The translations under genes were made by a program, and so were the position numbers. Shown one piece after another: positions 43,927-55,345 of a stretch of DNA of 56,644 nt. The DNA comes from Zarea fungicola. Lineage: Eukaryota > Ascomycota > Sordariomycetes > Hypocreales > Cordycipitaceae. Under the pieces are notes generated by a model. The model saw nothing but the letters and a program-made list of their open reading frames with translations, did no database searches and was not told the origin of the DNA. Position 1 is the stretch's first letter; the number at the start of each line of letters is the position of its first letter. The stretch is from NCBI GenBank assembly GCA_900169235.1, contig FWCC01000356.1, positions 1 through 56,644 on the forward strand, read 5' to 3'.

Positions 43927-46900
43927 GGTGGGCAAAGGAGGAACAAGACTTGTACAAGCCGGATTGGCACCGCGGGGTAAGGCTCTTAGGAGGCTGCAGT
44001 CATGAAGGACGATGACCAAAAACGTTGTCAGCCTATGCGGTGAAGGAGGAGGGAAGGTAAGAGAGGGATCAGGAACGACGAGGCGACGTTGAGGCGGGGT
44101 GGAAGGGCTGGGATGGATGGATGGGCTGGACGGGTGGGCTGCGTCGGCACAGGCTTGCGTGGTGTGGTGTCACCAGCAAGCGTGGCCATCTGCGACCGAC
44201 CAGGCTGGACAATTTTGATGGTGGGCGACCAGCCAAAATTGTCCAGGTATGGTACTAGAGGCAAGGGCCAACTGGGCCAGCCAGCCAGGGTAGGTCGGGG
44301 TTCACTACCATGTAGGTTGAACTGGCCAGCACTAATGAGGCAGGCCACTAGTAGGGACTTCCGTTAGGGTGTGCCAGGACAGGCCTAGGCCTATGCTGGC
44401 TTCTGTTGGCTGGTAGCAGTGGCGGCGCTCATCTGCAGGCAAGGCTTGAGAGGAGGACCGAGGAGGTGTCCAGGTAGTGTGACAGACAGACACCCTGGGG
44501 CAACTTTTTTTGCCGCCCAGTGTCGCCTGTGCCCCATTCCTGGCATGCAGACCGCCGCACAAAAAAGCTCAAGCGAGACAGGGCAAAAAAAAAAAAGAAA
44601 GAAAAAAAAGAGAGTAGTAAGTGTAGAAATTGTAAAATGTTTGAGGCAATCAGACGTGACACGGTTCATGTATATAAAACAAGTGTGCGAAATAGTGCAG
44701 AAACGAAAAAAGAAATTGTTTTATTGTACATACCCAACAGAGGACCCCTATTTGCTTCGATGTCACTCGTTCTTGTAGGGGAGACAGAGAGTGGTAGTTG
44801 ATTGCCTCTGTCTCAGAAGGCTATTTCCTTTGGGTGCGATATATCAACACAGGCTTGTGATAAAGATGAAACTTGAGGCAAGACAGAAGTAAAAATGGTA
44901 AATTGTTATAAATCAAAGACGGAGGAAACTTGGGCCTAAAAGAAAAGAGTGTAGAAAGGACAAGCCAGATGGTTCTGGTGTTCATAGTGGGCGTCTGCAG
45001 CTGCAGGTCTATTGTGTGGAGGCGGGGAGTCTTGTCGTGCGTGCATCATTTGCAAGTCTACAGCAGTCTAGGCACTCTGTTAGGCAGCCAGGTACACCAG
45101 CAGCACTTGAAGCCACTAAGTCCTACCCAATCTACCTGCTAAGTTGCCGATACCTAGCTAACCTACTAACTAACCTACTAACACCAGAAAGCGATAGATA
45201 GCCTTGTATGGCACCGCAAGATGACTCGAACGGAGGAGAATGACTCTTGTTTTTCTCGCTGTAGTAGCTTCGACAAGGTTTCAAATACGTTTCGTTTCCA
45301 AGTCTCTGTCATTTTCCAAGAAGCTGCAGCGCCTTGCAGGAAATTCAAAACCTAAATCAATTAGTGAGCAGTACTTTATGCCCTGTAATAAAACGTTGGT
45401 AACATGAGCAGTACCTAGAAAGACAGTGAGTGGGCTGCCTGGCCGGCTGGTGGCGGCGGGGTGGGCCGACCAAACTGGGTCAAGATGAGGTGGTACTAGC
45501 ATCCAAGCATCTTATATTTTCTCCTTGTCGCCGTGTGCCTTCTTATTGGCGTCAGTCAGTGGGTAGACACATGGAGGGAAAAGGCCCGTTTAAAGCTCTG
45601 GACAGCGGTGCCGGTCCTCTCTGCGTCAAGGTTTTTTCCACCTCAGTCATTGGAGAAAATATGGATGTGGTGTGGTGGGAAGCTCTTAGAGGCGCAGAGC
45701 TTTTTTGGGCACAGGTACCCGAGCTAACAAACTGGGGCCATTGTTCGGCGGGCCAGGGGTCACCCAGTGTTGGTTTAGGGGCGCCGCCGAACGAGCGCCA
45801 GGGTGATGGGTGAGAGGGGGCGAAAAAAGTACCTTTGATAGCAGCCAATCAAGGGAGTCGTGGCTGGGTAATCGGCGCGTATTGAAGATAAAAATGTTGG
45901 CAATAGATTTTCTTATTGTGTTTTTTCTTATTTTATTCCATTTTATTGGCGTAGTCTCGCACGCAAATATTCGTAATGCAGGAACGGTGAGATGGTGATT
46001 GTGACGGCATGTGTATGGGAAACTGGCTGTGTGGTTGTGAATCATGTCAAAACGCCAGGCACCAACACAAACAGCTCACGCTCACAGTGCAACTAACTAG
46101 CTTTTTGGGACAAGCTCATCACCTCAACAACGCTCAAGTTGCTTTCGTAGTCAATTCGAATGTTTTTTTCTTTTATCTTCAATTCTCCCGAAAGTCAGCA
46201 GCTCCGTTTCAAATACTTCTGCAGCTTGTAAGGTTACCTTGCATGATACTCCGCAGACTTGTGATATGTCACAAGCGGCCCTTTCTGCATGACATCGGAC
46301 TCGCCGTAGATTGCTTTCGTCACCTACATGTAACTAGTTAATAGTTAATAGTCACGGCTCAAGCCTGGCGCCGTAACTTTGTTCCAGCACGAATGCCGTG
46401 CATAAAATTATTGATTTGCTACCAGTAAAACGGTGTACCGGTGGTGAGTAGCCTACTGTACCTGCTACTTCTTTACTAACTGTATATAACTAGATGGCAT
46501 TACAGCCATGGGTGTCTTGGTTAACATCACAATTTGTGCGCCACTGACTGCGCCTAATCATTAGTACAACTTTTACCGCCAAATAGAGGTGTCGTTGATT
46601 CATCTTCTGTTGTTCTACTGGTAGCCAGTTCCTTAGGATGATTCCGATCTGAATTGTAACTAGCACCAACGTATTAGCCTCTTTTACCTGCAGCAGAGAT
46701 ATGTTCTGTGAAACCACCCACACCTAACTACAGTACTGCCATCTAGCCCGATGCGCCGCCGAGTAATTTCGCCCAAATAGCCCCCAGCACGAGAGATCCC
46801 TGCATTGTGTTTAATCCTTGGTTTCGTGCAGGGAACCCTGAGCAGGCTAGCCAACTAGTCAGTCGATGCAACGGTAAGAGGCAAGGGCACTACTGGTCGA

Positions 46901-49783
46901 AGGATGACGAAAATCTCCATTCTTTACGGTCCGGAGACTCAACACGGCTGGGATTCCTTGCACTCTTCAAACTAGTTCGCTTATCTGTTTATGAAGAATG
47001 AATATTGAAAATTGATATATATTGTATGTATGTACATGTACCCAGTAGCTATGGATCACAAACTGTTTGAATTGACTTGGAGCAGGTCCCACAGATGGTA
47101 ATACCAACTCAAAAAGTCCCATGGCTGGACCAGTGAGTTGTCAAGTTCATTCATGACTTGTCTCAGGCCCCCAAACACGAACTGTTTGCCTACGAACAAG
47201 GTTGAGCACGCCAATTGACCACTAATAATGTCCCGAGCTCAAAAGCTTTCAGCCAGGCACTATTTACAGGTCTCGATTGCGTTTCTGCCAGATGGACGGC
47301 TTCGATTTCGCAGGGGTACATAGTCTGATTTCTGGATATAAACTGCAAGGCTGCACGTGCATTCACGCACTTACATCCGCATGCATGTAACTACGGATAC
47401 CAGTAACTAGTTGACAGCCTGATCGTCTCCAAAATACCATGTCCATTGCTTGGCTTGCTACATCTGCTGCCCAAGTCTGCCAGCCCTAATAATTGTCATT
47501 ACTGCCAATCCTGCACCGCCAGTCTTTCGTCGTCAGTTTCCCCTCTCGATTCTTGCCACTGAAAGTTGATCTGGAATGTTCTTCGTCTCCAATGCGCTCC
47601 CCACGACAGCTTCACCGACTTTTTGGAGGCTGTTGCGAAGTGGAGCGAGTTGCGCGCCTCCGAAGCTCCAAGTCCCTGAGTCCTGTCTATTTTGGGGCTT
47701 GCTGCTTTGCTGTTGTTGACTGGCGTTTGTTCTAGCGGCTGGCCTAACCAGTTGATGCTGTGACCTCTCTGACCAGGTGGACATAACATTAGGTGGCGGG
47801 GTGAACGCCAAGTGTTGGTACAACACTTCCCCAGCGATGAACCACTGCAAGCTCTAAAACGGCCCTGCAAGATGTGCCCTGGGCAGTTGCGGCTGGTATC
47901 TACTGGTACTTGCCGCGCAACCTTTTGAATAGCAAGCATTGGAAATACGGAATGATGTGTGTGTTACTGATCTCTTGTCAGAGCCATTCCACCTCCTCTA
48001 CCCGTCATCGCCAGTCACACTCGTTGCAATCTAAGAAACAGATAATTGAATGTCGGGATTCCATATCCCGGTCATTCCATCACTTGGTCGTTCTATGCTC
48101 AAGTCCATCAGGCATTCATTCCTTTTTCGAGACCCAAGACCAGTGCTGAAACAGCAATTCTCCTTGCTTCTTCTGGCCCACCAAACACCCACACGCCACG
48201 CCAACGACATTAATGCAACGTCATGGTCATGGCAGAGGATCCCCTAACTAGCCACCCAAAACATCCATCCGAGTGCAGCGCGACCATAACTACTTTTTTC
48301 TCACAGCCAACCAGATAGACGTCAATCTTGCTGGTCCACCCTCTCAAGCAAGACCCCTTCTTCTAAACAGGCCTGCCCCTCCTTAGCCACCGCGAGATGG
48401 AGGGGTAAAACTCCTCAATCAGAAAAAATCCCTTCTCAAGTGAGGGGTAATTGACGACAGCCAGGGTCGTCGCCAACTATGTCATATCTTCCCTTGCACC
48501 ACATCCCGGCTCACTCTACCTTGCACGCCGGTCGTGGTATGGCCACCGGCTCCTCCCGTAATTTGACTGGGATTAGATGTACAATACTTCCTGGTGCGCC
48601 CAACTCCACCAGACTCAACTCGACTTCGCTGCAGAATGGCCCTAATCCTCCTACTCGTAGAACCCGGCGGTTTTATGAGCATGCAAGGTGTATAGGCGTG
48701 CCAGGTCAAGTTGCTGGCGGTGGAACCACCACCACTGCATGTGTGTGTTGCATGTAATGCAGCCACCGTCTTCGCTAGCACTATGAGGCCTTCATTTCAT
48801 GCTCGTGCAAATCCCGACGGAAATGCACCGCAGAAAAAACCCTAGGGCTAGCTGCAATGTAAAGGCGAAAGAGGCTAGTTTTGATTTACAGTGCAATGCA
48901 GCTTGCCTCGATTGGGCACCAACCCGCCCTTGATATGAACAAGTATTACCAACTGGTGAGTAACCGGCTCTCGTTCAGCTTCATGCAGATTTCTTGGTGC
49001 CTAAGAACTTCTTGTCTGGGCGAGATCTTCCCGGGTCCTAGTGTTAATCGCCTTCCTCTCTGCTTAAACAATATTGCCGCTCTTTGGGTATGGTAGGCGC
49101 CGTGACTTGTAAGCTGGTATTAAACTGTATGGGCATATGTTTGTTCGCATAAAAAAATCCAAGTAAAATACACGGCTGTATAATAAGCAAAACCCACTGC
49201 TAAATACAGCGGCGCCTGTAACCTATGGATGCCTGGCCGTGCCTGTGTCAGGGGCAATGAATTAATGCATTGTATTAATCATTGGTATGTTCTGGGAGAG
49301 AAATAGAGGTTGTCGTCTACCACCTCAGTAATGCTCTTGTGCCCGGCATAGTCATCATTCAACTAACCCAGTTAGTTAGTTTGCAAGTGAGTGTGTGTAT
49401 ATAGTTGGCGGTAAAACCTCCAGCCGAGCTCCATAATGAATCATGTACCTATTCAACAGTCCACTGAGTTCCTCTGATGTATATTGGGTTATTGGGTTAT
49501 TATGCCATTTAAAATAATCAAGTAGGCAAATCTCCTCAGGTATTCACATTCGAAGTAGCGGCGGTTCAGCCTGCATCATCCGTCCCCCACCATCAAGCCT
49601 GCAACTTCAGCCCCACTTCAACAATCTTATCGAGCTTCCGGCAACTTTTTTTTCTTGCTTGCAAAGCATCGCGCGAACCGCAAGCATTCCAGCGACAGCG
49701 AGTCTTTCAATTTCCGCGCGCTTCGGTCTCAAGCAGTCACAAGGTCGCTCAAATTAGATGCCTTCGTTTCTGTGACATTTACG
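43927..49783. other. long gene-poor interval between divergent PUF and RPC2 genes
   Basis: 5.86 kb with no frame I can support; the longest candidates (for example 45430-45813) have no recognisable domain or clean splice context. It contains a perfect inverted repeat at 44205-44246, the palindrome AGGCCTAGGCCT at 44381-44392, an A-rich tract at 44585-44612 (T-rich on the PUF strand), repeats of CTAAC near 45157-45183, and CCCCT/AGGGG stress-element-like words near 48369-48446. It may hold long leaders, non-coding RNAs or an unrecognised multi-exon gene. Confidence 0.4.
44205..44246 (-). promoter_or_regulatory. perfect 13-bp inverted repeat (possible hairpin) upstream of PUF
   Basis: CTGGACAATTTTG at 44205-44217 is exactly complementary to CAAAATTGTCCAG at 44234-44246, separated by 16 bases. 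It lies about 280-320 bp upstream of the PUF start codon and would be in the 5-prime leader if the transcript starts beyond it. The role is unknown. Confidence 0.6.
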
Positions 49784-52700
49784 ATGCCGATGATCGACGA
49801 TGGCTTCGAGGCCTTGCTCGAGCCCTTCTACAACGGCAAGAAGCTTACCGACCCAATCTCCACCAAGGAGGACAAATTCCAGCTCTTGCCTGCCTTCCTA
49901 AAGGTCAAGGGTATGTTGCCCGCTGCTTCTCATGAACATCCATGGTTAATTATAATCTAACTGTTTTGGCAGGTCTCGTTAAGCAGTACATCTCATACCG
50001 ACAAAATCCAAATCATCCGTCCGCCAACTGACTCGCTCCTCCACAGGCACATTGATTCTTACAATTTCTTCGTCGAACATGAGATCAAAGATATTGTGCG
50101 CGCAAACCGCACCATCCGAAGTGATGTTGACAGTAACTTTTGGCTAGAGTGAGCACCGTGCCATTGGAGTCGATTCTGCCCACGAATCGCCACTGACACG
50201 ATCGCTGCAGGTTTACCGACATCAGAGTCGACCGCCCGCAACGACAAGACTATAAAGAGGCCAAGTCCTCCACCGACGTGACGCCTATGGAATGCCGACT
50301 ACGAGATATGACATATGCCGCTCCGATTCTTGTCGATATAGTATACATCCGTGATAAGCAAAAGATTGTCCGGCGAAATGTGTCGCTGGGTCGAATGCCC
50401 GTCATGCTTCGCAGCTCCAAATGCCGACTTTCCGGTGCCAACAATGCAGAAATGGAGAAAATGAACGAGTGCCCTCTGGATCCTGGCGGATACTTCATCA
50501 TCAACGGTACCGAAAAGGTCCTCCTCATTCAGGAACAGCTAAGCAAGAACCGAGTCATTGTCGAGTCTGACGACAAAAACAATGTTATCTCTGCCTCCGT
50601 CACCAGTTCCACCCACGAAAGAAAATCCAAAACAAACGTCACTCTGAAAAAGGACAGAATTGTCCTAGTTCATAATGTTTTAGTCGAGGGTGTTCCGATT
50701 GTCATTGTGCTCAAAGCCCTTGGCGGTCTCTCCGACTACGAAATTATGCAGCTTGTTGCGGGTGCAGACGGTCGCTACCAAGACGAATTTCTTATCAACT
50801 TTGATGAGGCTACAAAGGCCGGTATTTTTACCCAGCACCAGGCTCTAGAATACATTGGCGCCAGAGTCAAGATGGGCTCGCGCCGAGGCCAATTTGGCCC
50901 GCAAGTCCGCAGAAATAATGTTGAAGAAGGTCTCGATGCCTTGGCCAACCTTATCATCGCTCACGTTCCTATCGAGGGTCTCGATTTTTATCCCAAGGCC
51001 ATTTACGTTGCTATGATGACTCGCAAGGTTCTCATGGCAGCTCAGGACAAGAAACTTGTTGATGACAGAGATTTCGTCGGAAACAAGCGACTCGAGCTTG
51101 CTGGACAGCTTCTCTCCCTTCTTTTTGAAGATTTGTTCAAGCGATTCATGGTCGAAGTCAAAATGTCGATTGACAAGTTTCTCAAAAAGAATAACAGGGC
51201 TGTCGCACTAGATGCTGTCAACATGATTAGCAATCATGCAAACAGTATTGGAATGGGAATTAACAGGGCCATCCAGACGGGTAATTGGAGCGTGAAGCGT
51301 TTCAACATGAATCGAGCAGGTGTCACCCACGTTCTCAGTCGTCTCAGTTATATTGCCGCTCTTGGTATGATGACTCGTATCAGCAGTCAGTTCGAAAAGA
51401 CCAGAAAGGTGTCCGGCCCTCGTGCTCTCCAGCCCTCTCAGTGGGGTATGCTCTGCACATCCGATACCCCTGAAGGTGAAGCATGTGGTCTCGTCAAGAA
51501 TTTGGCCCTCATGACACATATTACTACAAATGTTGATGAGGAACCTGTCAAGAGATGGGTTTTTACTCTCGACGTAGGTGTTGAGCCGATTCGTAACTTC
51601 TCTGGGGCGGAAATGCACCGCGAAGGGTCGTATATCATTCACATCAACGGTACTCCCTTTGCTCTCACAAGATACCCGCAGAGATTTTGTGCCAGATTCC
51701 GCACAATGCGTCGAAGAGGTTGGATCTCTCCCTTCGTCAGTATCAGCATCAACCTGCACTTCAACGCCGTACACATTGCTACCGATGAAGGAAGAATTTG
51801 CCGACCGTATATCATTGTCAAGAATGGAGTTCAGAAGCTCAAACCAGAGCATCTACGCTTACTTCAGCTAGGCAAAGTTACCTTTGATGACTTTCTACGA
51901 AATGGTGTCGTGGAATACCTCGACGTCAATGAGGAGCAGGATGCGCTCGTAACAATATATGAGGATAAGGTAACTAGAGGTACCACTCATTTGGAGATTG
52001 AGCCTTTTACGATTCTCGGCGCAGTTGCCGGTCTTATTCCTTTTCCTCATCACAACCAGTCGCCGCGTAATACTTACCAATGTGCAATGGGTAAGCAAGC
52101 TATTGGCGCGATTGCATATAATCAGTTTAACCGCATCGACACCCTGCTATACACGTTGGTCTACCCTCAAAGGCCAATGGTTATCAGCAAGACTATTCAG
52201 CTAGTCAACTACGACAAACTCCCTGCCGGTCAGAACGCAACTGTCGTTGTCATGTCTTACTCAGGCTACGATATTGAAGATGCCCTCGTCTTGAACAAGG
52301 GCTCCATCGACAGAGGCTTCGGCCGTTGCCAGGTGTTCCGCAAATACGCTGCTGAGCTGCAAAAGTACCCCAACGGCCGAAGAGAGCGTATTGGTGACCC
52401 GATCAACGAGGGTGACAAACGAAGTGAGAAGCACAAGGCTCTGGATGATGACGGCCTCGCCATGGTTGGAAGCAGGATTTTCTCCGGCCAGTCCATGATC
52501 AAGAAGGAGACTCCTCTGGACCTCACAACAACAGGCATTGGCTTGGATCGTGGATCTAGTGACTTCCGTGATTCCGCAGTCAACTATCGCATTCCAGATC
52601 CCGCTTATATCGACAAGGTTATGATTTCACACACCGAAAAGGACACGACAGTCGTCAAAGTCCAGACGAGACAGACCCGCAGACCCGAACTTGGCGACAA

Positions 52701-53430
52701 ATTTTCGTCTCGCCACGGACAGAAAGGTGTCGTTGGCATTATTGTCGACCACGAGGACATGCCCTTTGCTGACAATGGTCTTACTCCTGATATTATCATG
52801 AACCCCCATGGTTTCCCTTCCCGAATGACTGTGGGTAAACTCCTCGAGTGTCTGACTGGCAAAGCCTCCATTATTCACGGTCGTCCCGACTATGGCTTTG
52901 GCGACGCTTTCCGCTCGCACCCCCTCGAGGAGATGAGCCAGGTCCTTCTCGACCACGGCTTCTCTTGGGAGGGCAAGGACTACTTTACTTCTGGCCTCAC
53001 CGGCGAGCCGCTCGAGGCATATATTTTCAACGGCCCCATCTACTACCAGCGCCTGAAGCACATGGTCCAGGACAAGATGCACTCTCGCGCCCGTGGTCCC
53101 CGTGCCATCCTTACCCGCCAGCCCACCGAAGGTCGTTCGCGTGACGGTGGTCTGCGTCTGGGGGAAATGGAACGTGATTGTCTGATTGCCTACGGCGCTT
53201 CGCAACTTCTGCTTGAGCGTCTAATGATTAGTTCCGACGGCGTCGTGATTGACATTTGCCAGCAGTGCGGTCTCTTTGGCTACAAAGGGTACTGCCAGAC
53301 GTGCAAGAGTACGCGCGAGGTCACCAAGATGACAATGCCGTATGCCGCGAAGCTGCTGGTGCAGGAGTTGATTAGCATGAATGTCGGTGTGCGACTGCAA
53401 CTGGCGGATGAATTCCCACATCCCAAGTAA
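49784..53430 (+). CDS. RPC2: RNA polymerase III second-largest subunit
   Basis: Catalytic core subunit of Pol III, which makes tRNA and 5S rRNA. Exons 49784-49910, 49973-49985 (13 nt), 50047-50148 and 50211-53430, giving 1,153 residues, close to yeast Ret1 (1,149). The N-terminus reads KKLTDPISTKEDKFQLLPAF, then KVKGLVKQHIDSYNFFVEHE across the tiny exon, as expected for RPC2 rather than RPB2. Family motifs: GGYFIINGTEKVL, CTSDTPEGEACGLVKNLAL, SYSGYDIEDALVLNK, and GDKFSSRHGQKGVVG in the active-site region. The C-terminal zinc motif CQQCGLFGYKGYCQTC is intact. Of the two close ATGs (49784, 49790) I take the first. It is convergent with RAD57. Confidence 0.95.
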
Positions 53431-53752
53431 ATGTGGAGGAACTAAGTGATGGTGCGATTTATGTATTCTTGCATGGGAAGGTGTTATGATTCTTTTTGTT
53501 TGTTTGTTTTTTCTATAAAGGATTGCATATTTAAAGAGGTGTTGGTATTTCTTTGTATACGCAGGGGATGAGATGAATGTTGATGACGTATATACAATAA
53601 ACAACTTTTTCTAACCCAACCTTTGCCCATCCAACGTTGGACATTTTGTGTAAATGCTAAAACCAAAACAAAAACGACGTGTTAAAAAAGCCATTTCACC
53701 TTACCCCCAGACTCCAAAAACCCATGCATCGAAACCAGACTACATGATGAGT
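53431..53752. other. 3-prime regions between convergent RPC2 and RAD57
   Basis: 322 bp between convergent stops, with T-rich and A-rich stretches suitable for polyadenylation on both strands. Nothing else is seen. Confidence 0.4.
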
Positions 53753-55345
53753 TCAGCCTCTCCCTTTCGGATAGTCTTTTACTATCCCCTTCAGTCCACC
53801 TGCGTAGACTTCAAACTCGGCGGCATCTGCAATGCCCTGACCAGACGCGGCCACATGCGGCGCAAACACCACCTTCATCCACCGCCTCCACGACTTGAGC
53901 GTCGGCTCTCTGTCCTCACCACCATCGTCATCGTCGTCGTAATTCGCGTCCAGCGCCGCTGCCACCCGCCGCGGCCGGCCGTACACGGGTCGTTTGAAGA
54001 GCGCCACGCGGCACGAAATCTGCGTCGACCACACAAGGCCCAGGCTTGGCGTCTTGAGCGTATGCGAAGACCTGGGCTCATCGCCCCATCCCGTGAACCA
54101 GCGCTGCTGGTGATCCAGAAACAGAGTCGGCGGCGCGGGAGGGCCGTCATCCGGCGTCGGCATCGGTATGGAAGATGTCGGTGTCGCTTGCAAGGTGGAC
54201 GGCGGTGCCTGCTGCTGATATTGACGTCTGTTACCATTGCCGATATGGTTGGTGCGCGAAGCAAGTGGGCTTTCCGGCGGCGGGGGTCCCATCGAGGACG
54301 TCGATATCGTCGTCGTCGTCCGGTGCGGGAGCCGCAGGTTCTGCTTCAGCAGCGCAGCAGAGGACGACGCGAAGCGATCGGCGACTTGGTTCGCCACCAC
54401 AACGGCAATGTTGTGCCGGCGCGCCAGGTCGCGGAGATGCGCGCCGAGACGCACGAGCTGGGTGCTGCGGGCGGCCATGCTGGACCCCATGCCGCCGCCG
54501 GGGTGGCTGTCAAACTCGGCGCGAAAGTTGGCGGCGACGGAGTCGAGCACAATCAAGCCGACATTGTGGCGCGCGAGGAGCACGGGGACCTGGTACTCGA
54601 GGATGTGGTCCTGCGATTCGAGGTCCGGCGTGACGGTGCTGAGGATGTTGTCGAGCGACGGGCGGCCATGATGGTCATCCGCTCCTTCCTCCTGATCTGC
54701 AAGTGTCTGTTGTATAGTGGTGCTGGAGGCGAGCATCTGCGCCAGGCGGCGCGTTGCAAGAGCCGCTTCCGTGGAGATGTAGAGGGCCTGCTTACCAAGA
54801 CCGCGGGGCGGGGGCAGCTGAACGGCGAGGCAGAGGGAGAGGAGGAACTGTGTCTTGCCGGCGCCCGACTCGCCGGCGAATTCGGTGATGTAGCCGACAG
54901 GGACGCCGCCGCCGAGGGCCGTATCGAGCGTATCATCGAGGGTGCTGATGCATGATGTTGACGGAACAGCAGTAGCAGCTAACGGGAGCTGTTGCGTATC
55001 TGATGCGGCCGGCATTTCCTCTCCTCCATCTTCATCTTCGCCTCTATCATATACTGTGTTGTCACCGCTGTGGCGTCTTTTTTGTGGAATATCTGGTCCC
55101 GCAGGGGCTTCTGTAAGGGTTTCTGTAAAAGGCTTCTCAGGCGTGAGGTCGTCGGCAAGGGACACCTGGACGGCGGCGATGAAGCGCTTGAGGTCGAGTA
55201 GCGGGATGCGCGTCTGCTTGGCGAGGTCGACAGGGTGCTGTGTAAGGAGGTCGGTTGTCGACAGGGATTGCTGCTCGATGATGGGCAGTAGCGAGGCAAA
55301 TGGACCGGCAGGGAAAGACGGCAGAATTTTGAGGAGGTCAGTCAT
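53753..55345 (-). CDS. RAD57: RecA-family DNA repair protein Rad57 (Rad51 paralogue)
   Basis: Homologous recombination mediator; in yeast Rad57 works with Rad55 to help Rad51 filaments form. Single exon, 530 residues. The N-terminal helical domain is followed by the ATPase core: STLDDTLDTALGGGVPVGYITEFAGESGAGKTQFL with Walker A at residues 158-165, ALYISTEAALATRRLAQML, and Walker B LIVLD at 264-268. VVVANQVADRF marks the L2-region strand. A low-complexity segment of about 85 residues (TTTTISTSSMGPPPPE onward) lies between the core and the WSTQISCRVALFKRP C-terminal strand, longer than in yeast. The long plus-strand frame at 53654-54955 is a shadow. Assignment to Rad57 rather than another paralogue rests on the overall pattern. 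Confidence 0.87.
   Translation of the reverse strand: MTDLLKILPSFPAGPFASLLPIIEQQSLSTTDLLTQHPVDLAKQTRIPLLDLKRFIAAVQVSLADDLTPEKPFTETLTEAPAGPDIPQKRRHSGDNTVYDRGEDEDGGEEMPAASDTQQLPLAATAVPSTSCISTLDDTLDTALGGGVPVGYITEFAGESGAGKTQFLLSLCLAVQLPPPRGLGKQALYISTEAALATRRLAQMLASSTTIQQTLADQEEGADDHHGRPSLDNILSTVTPDLESQDHILEYQVPVLLARHNVGLIVLDSVAANFRAEFDSHPGGGMGSSMAARSTQLVRLGAHLRDLARRHNIAVVVANQVADRFASSSAALLKQNLRLPHRTTTTISTSSMGPPPPESPLASRTNHIGNGNRRQYQQQAPPSTLQATPTSSIPMPTPDDGPPAPPTLFLDHQQRWFTGWGDEPRSSHTLKTPSLGLVWSTQISCRVALFKRPVYGRPRRVAAALDANYDDDDDGGEDREPTLKSWRRWMKVVFAPHVAASGQGIADAAEFEVYAGGLKGIVKDYPKGRG

Noticed and set aside
45430..45813. 127-codon plus-strand frame in the gene-poor interval
   Set aside because: No domain, no splice context and no codon bias that I can recognise.
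48479..48757. 92-codon plus-strand frame
   Set aside because: Short, low-complexity threonine/arginine-rich product without supporting signals.
53654..54955. 433-codon plus-strand frame opposite RAD57
   Set aside because: Arginine-rich low-complexity product, a GC-rich shadow of RAD57.
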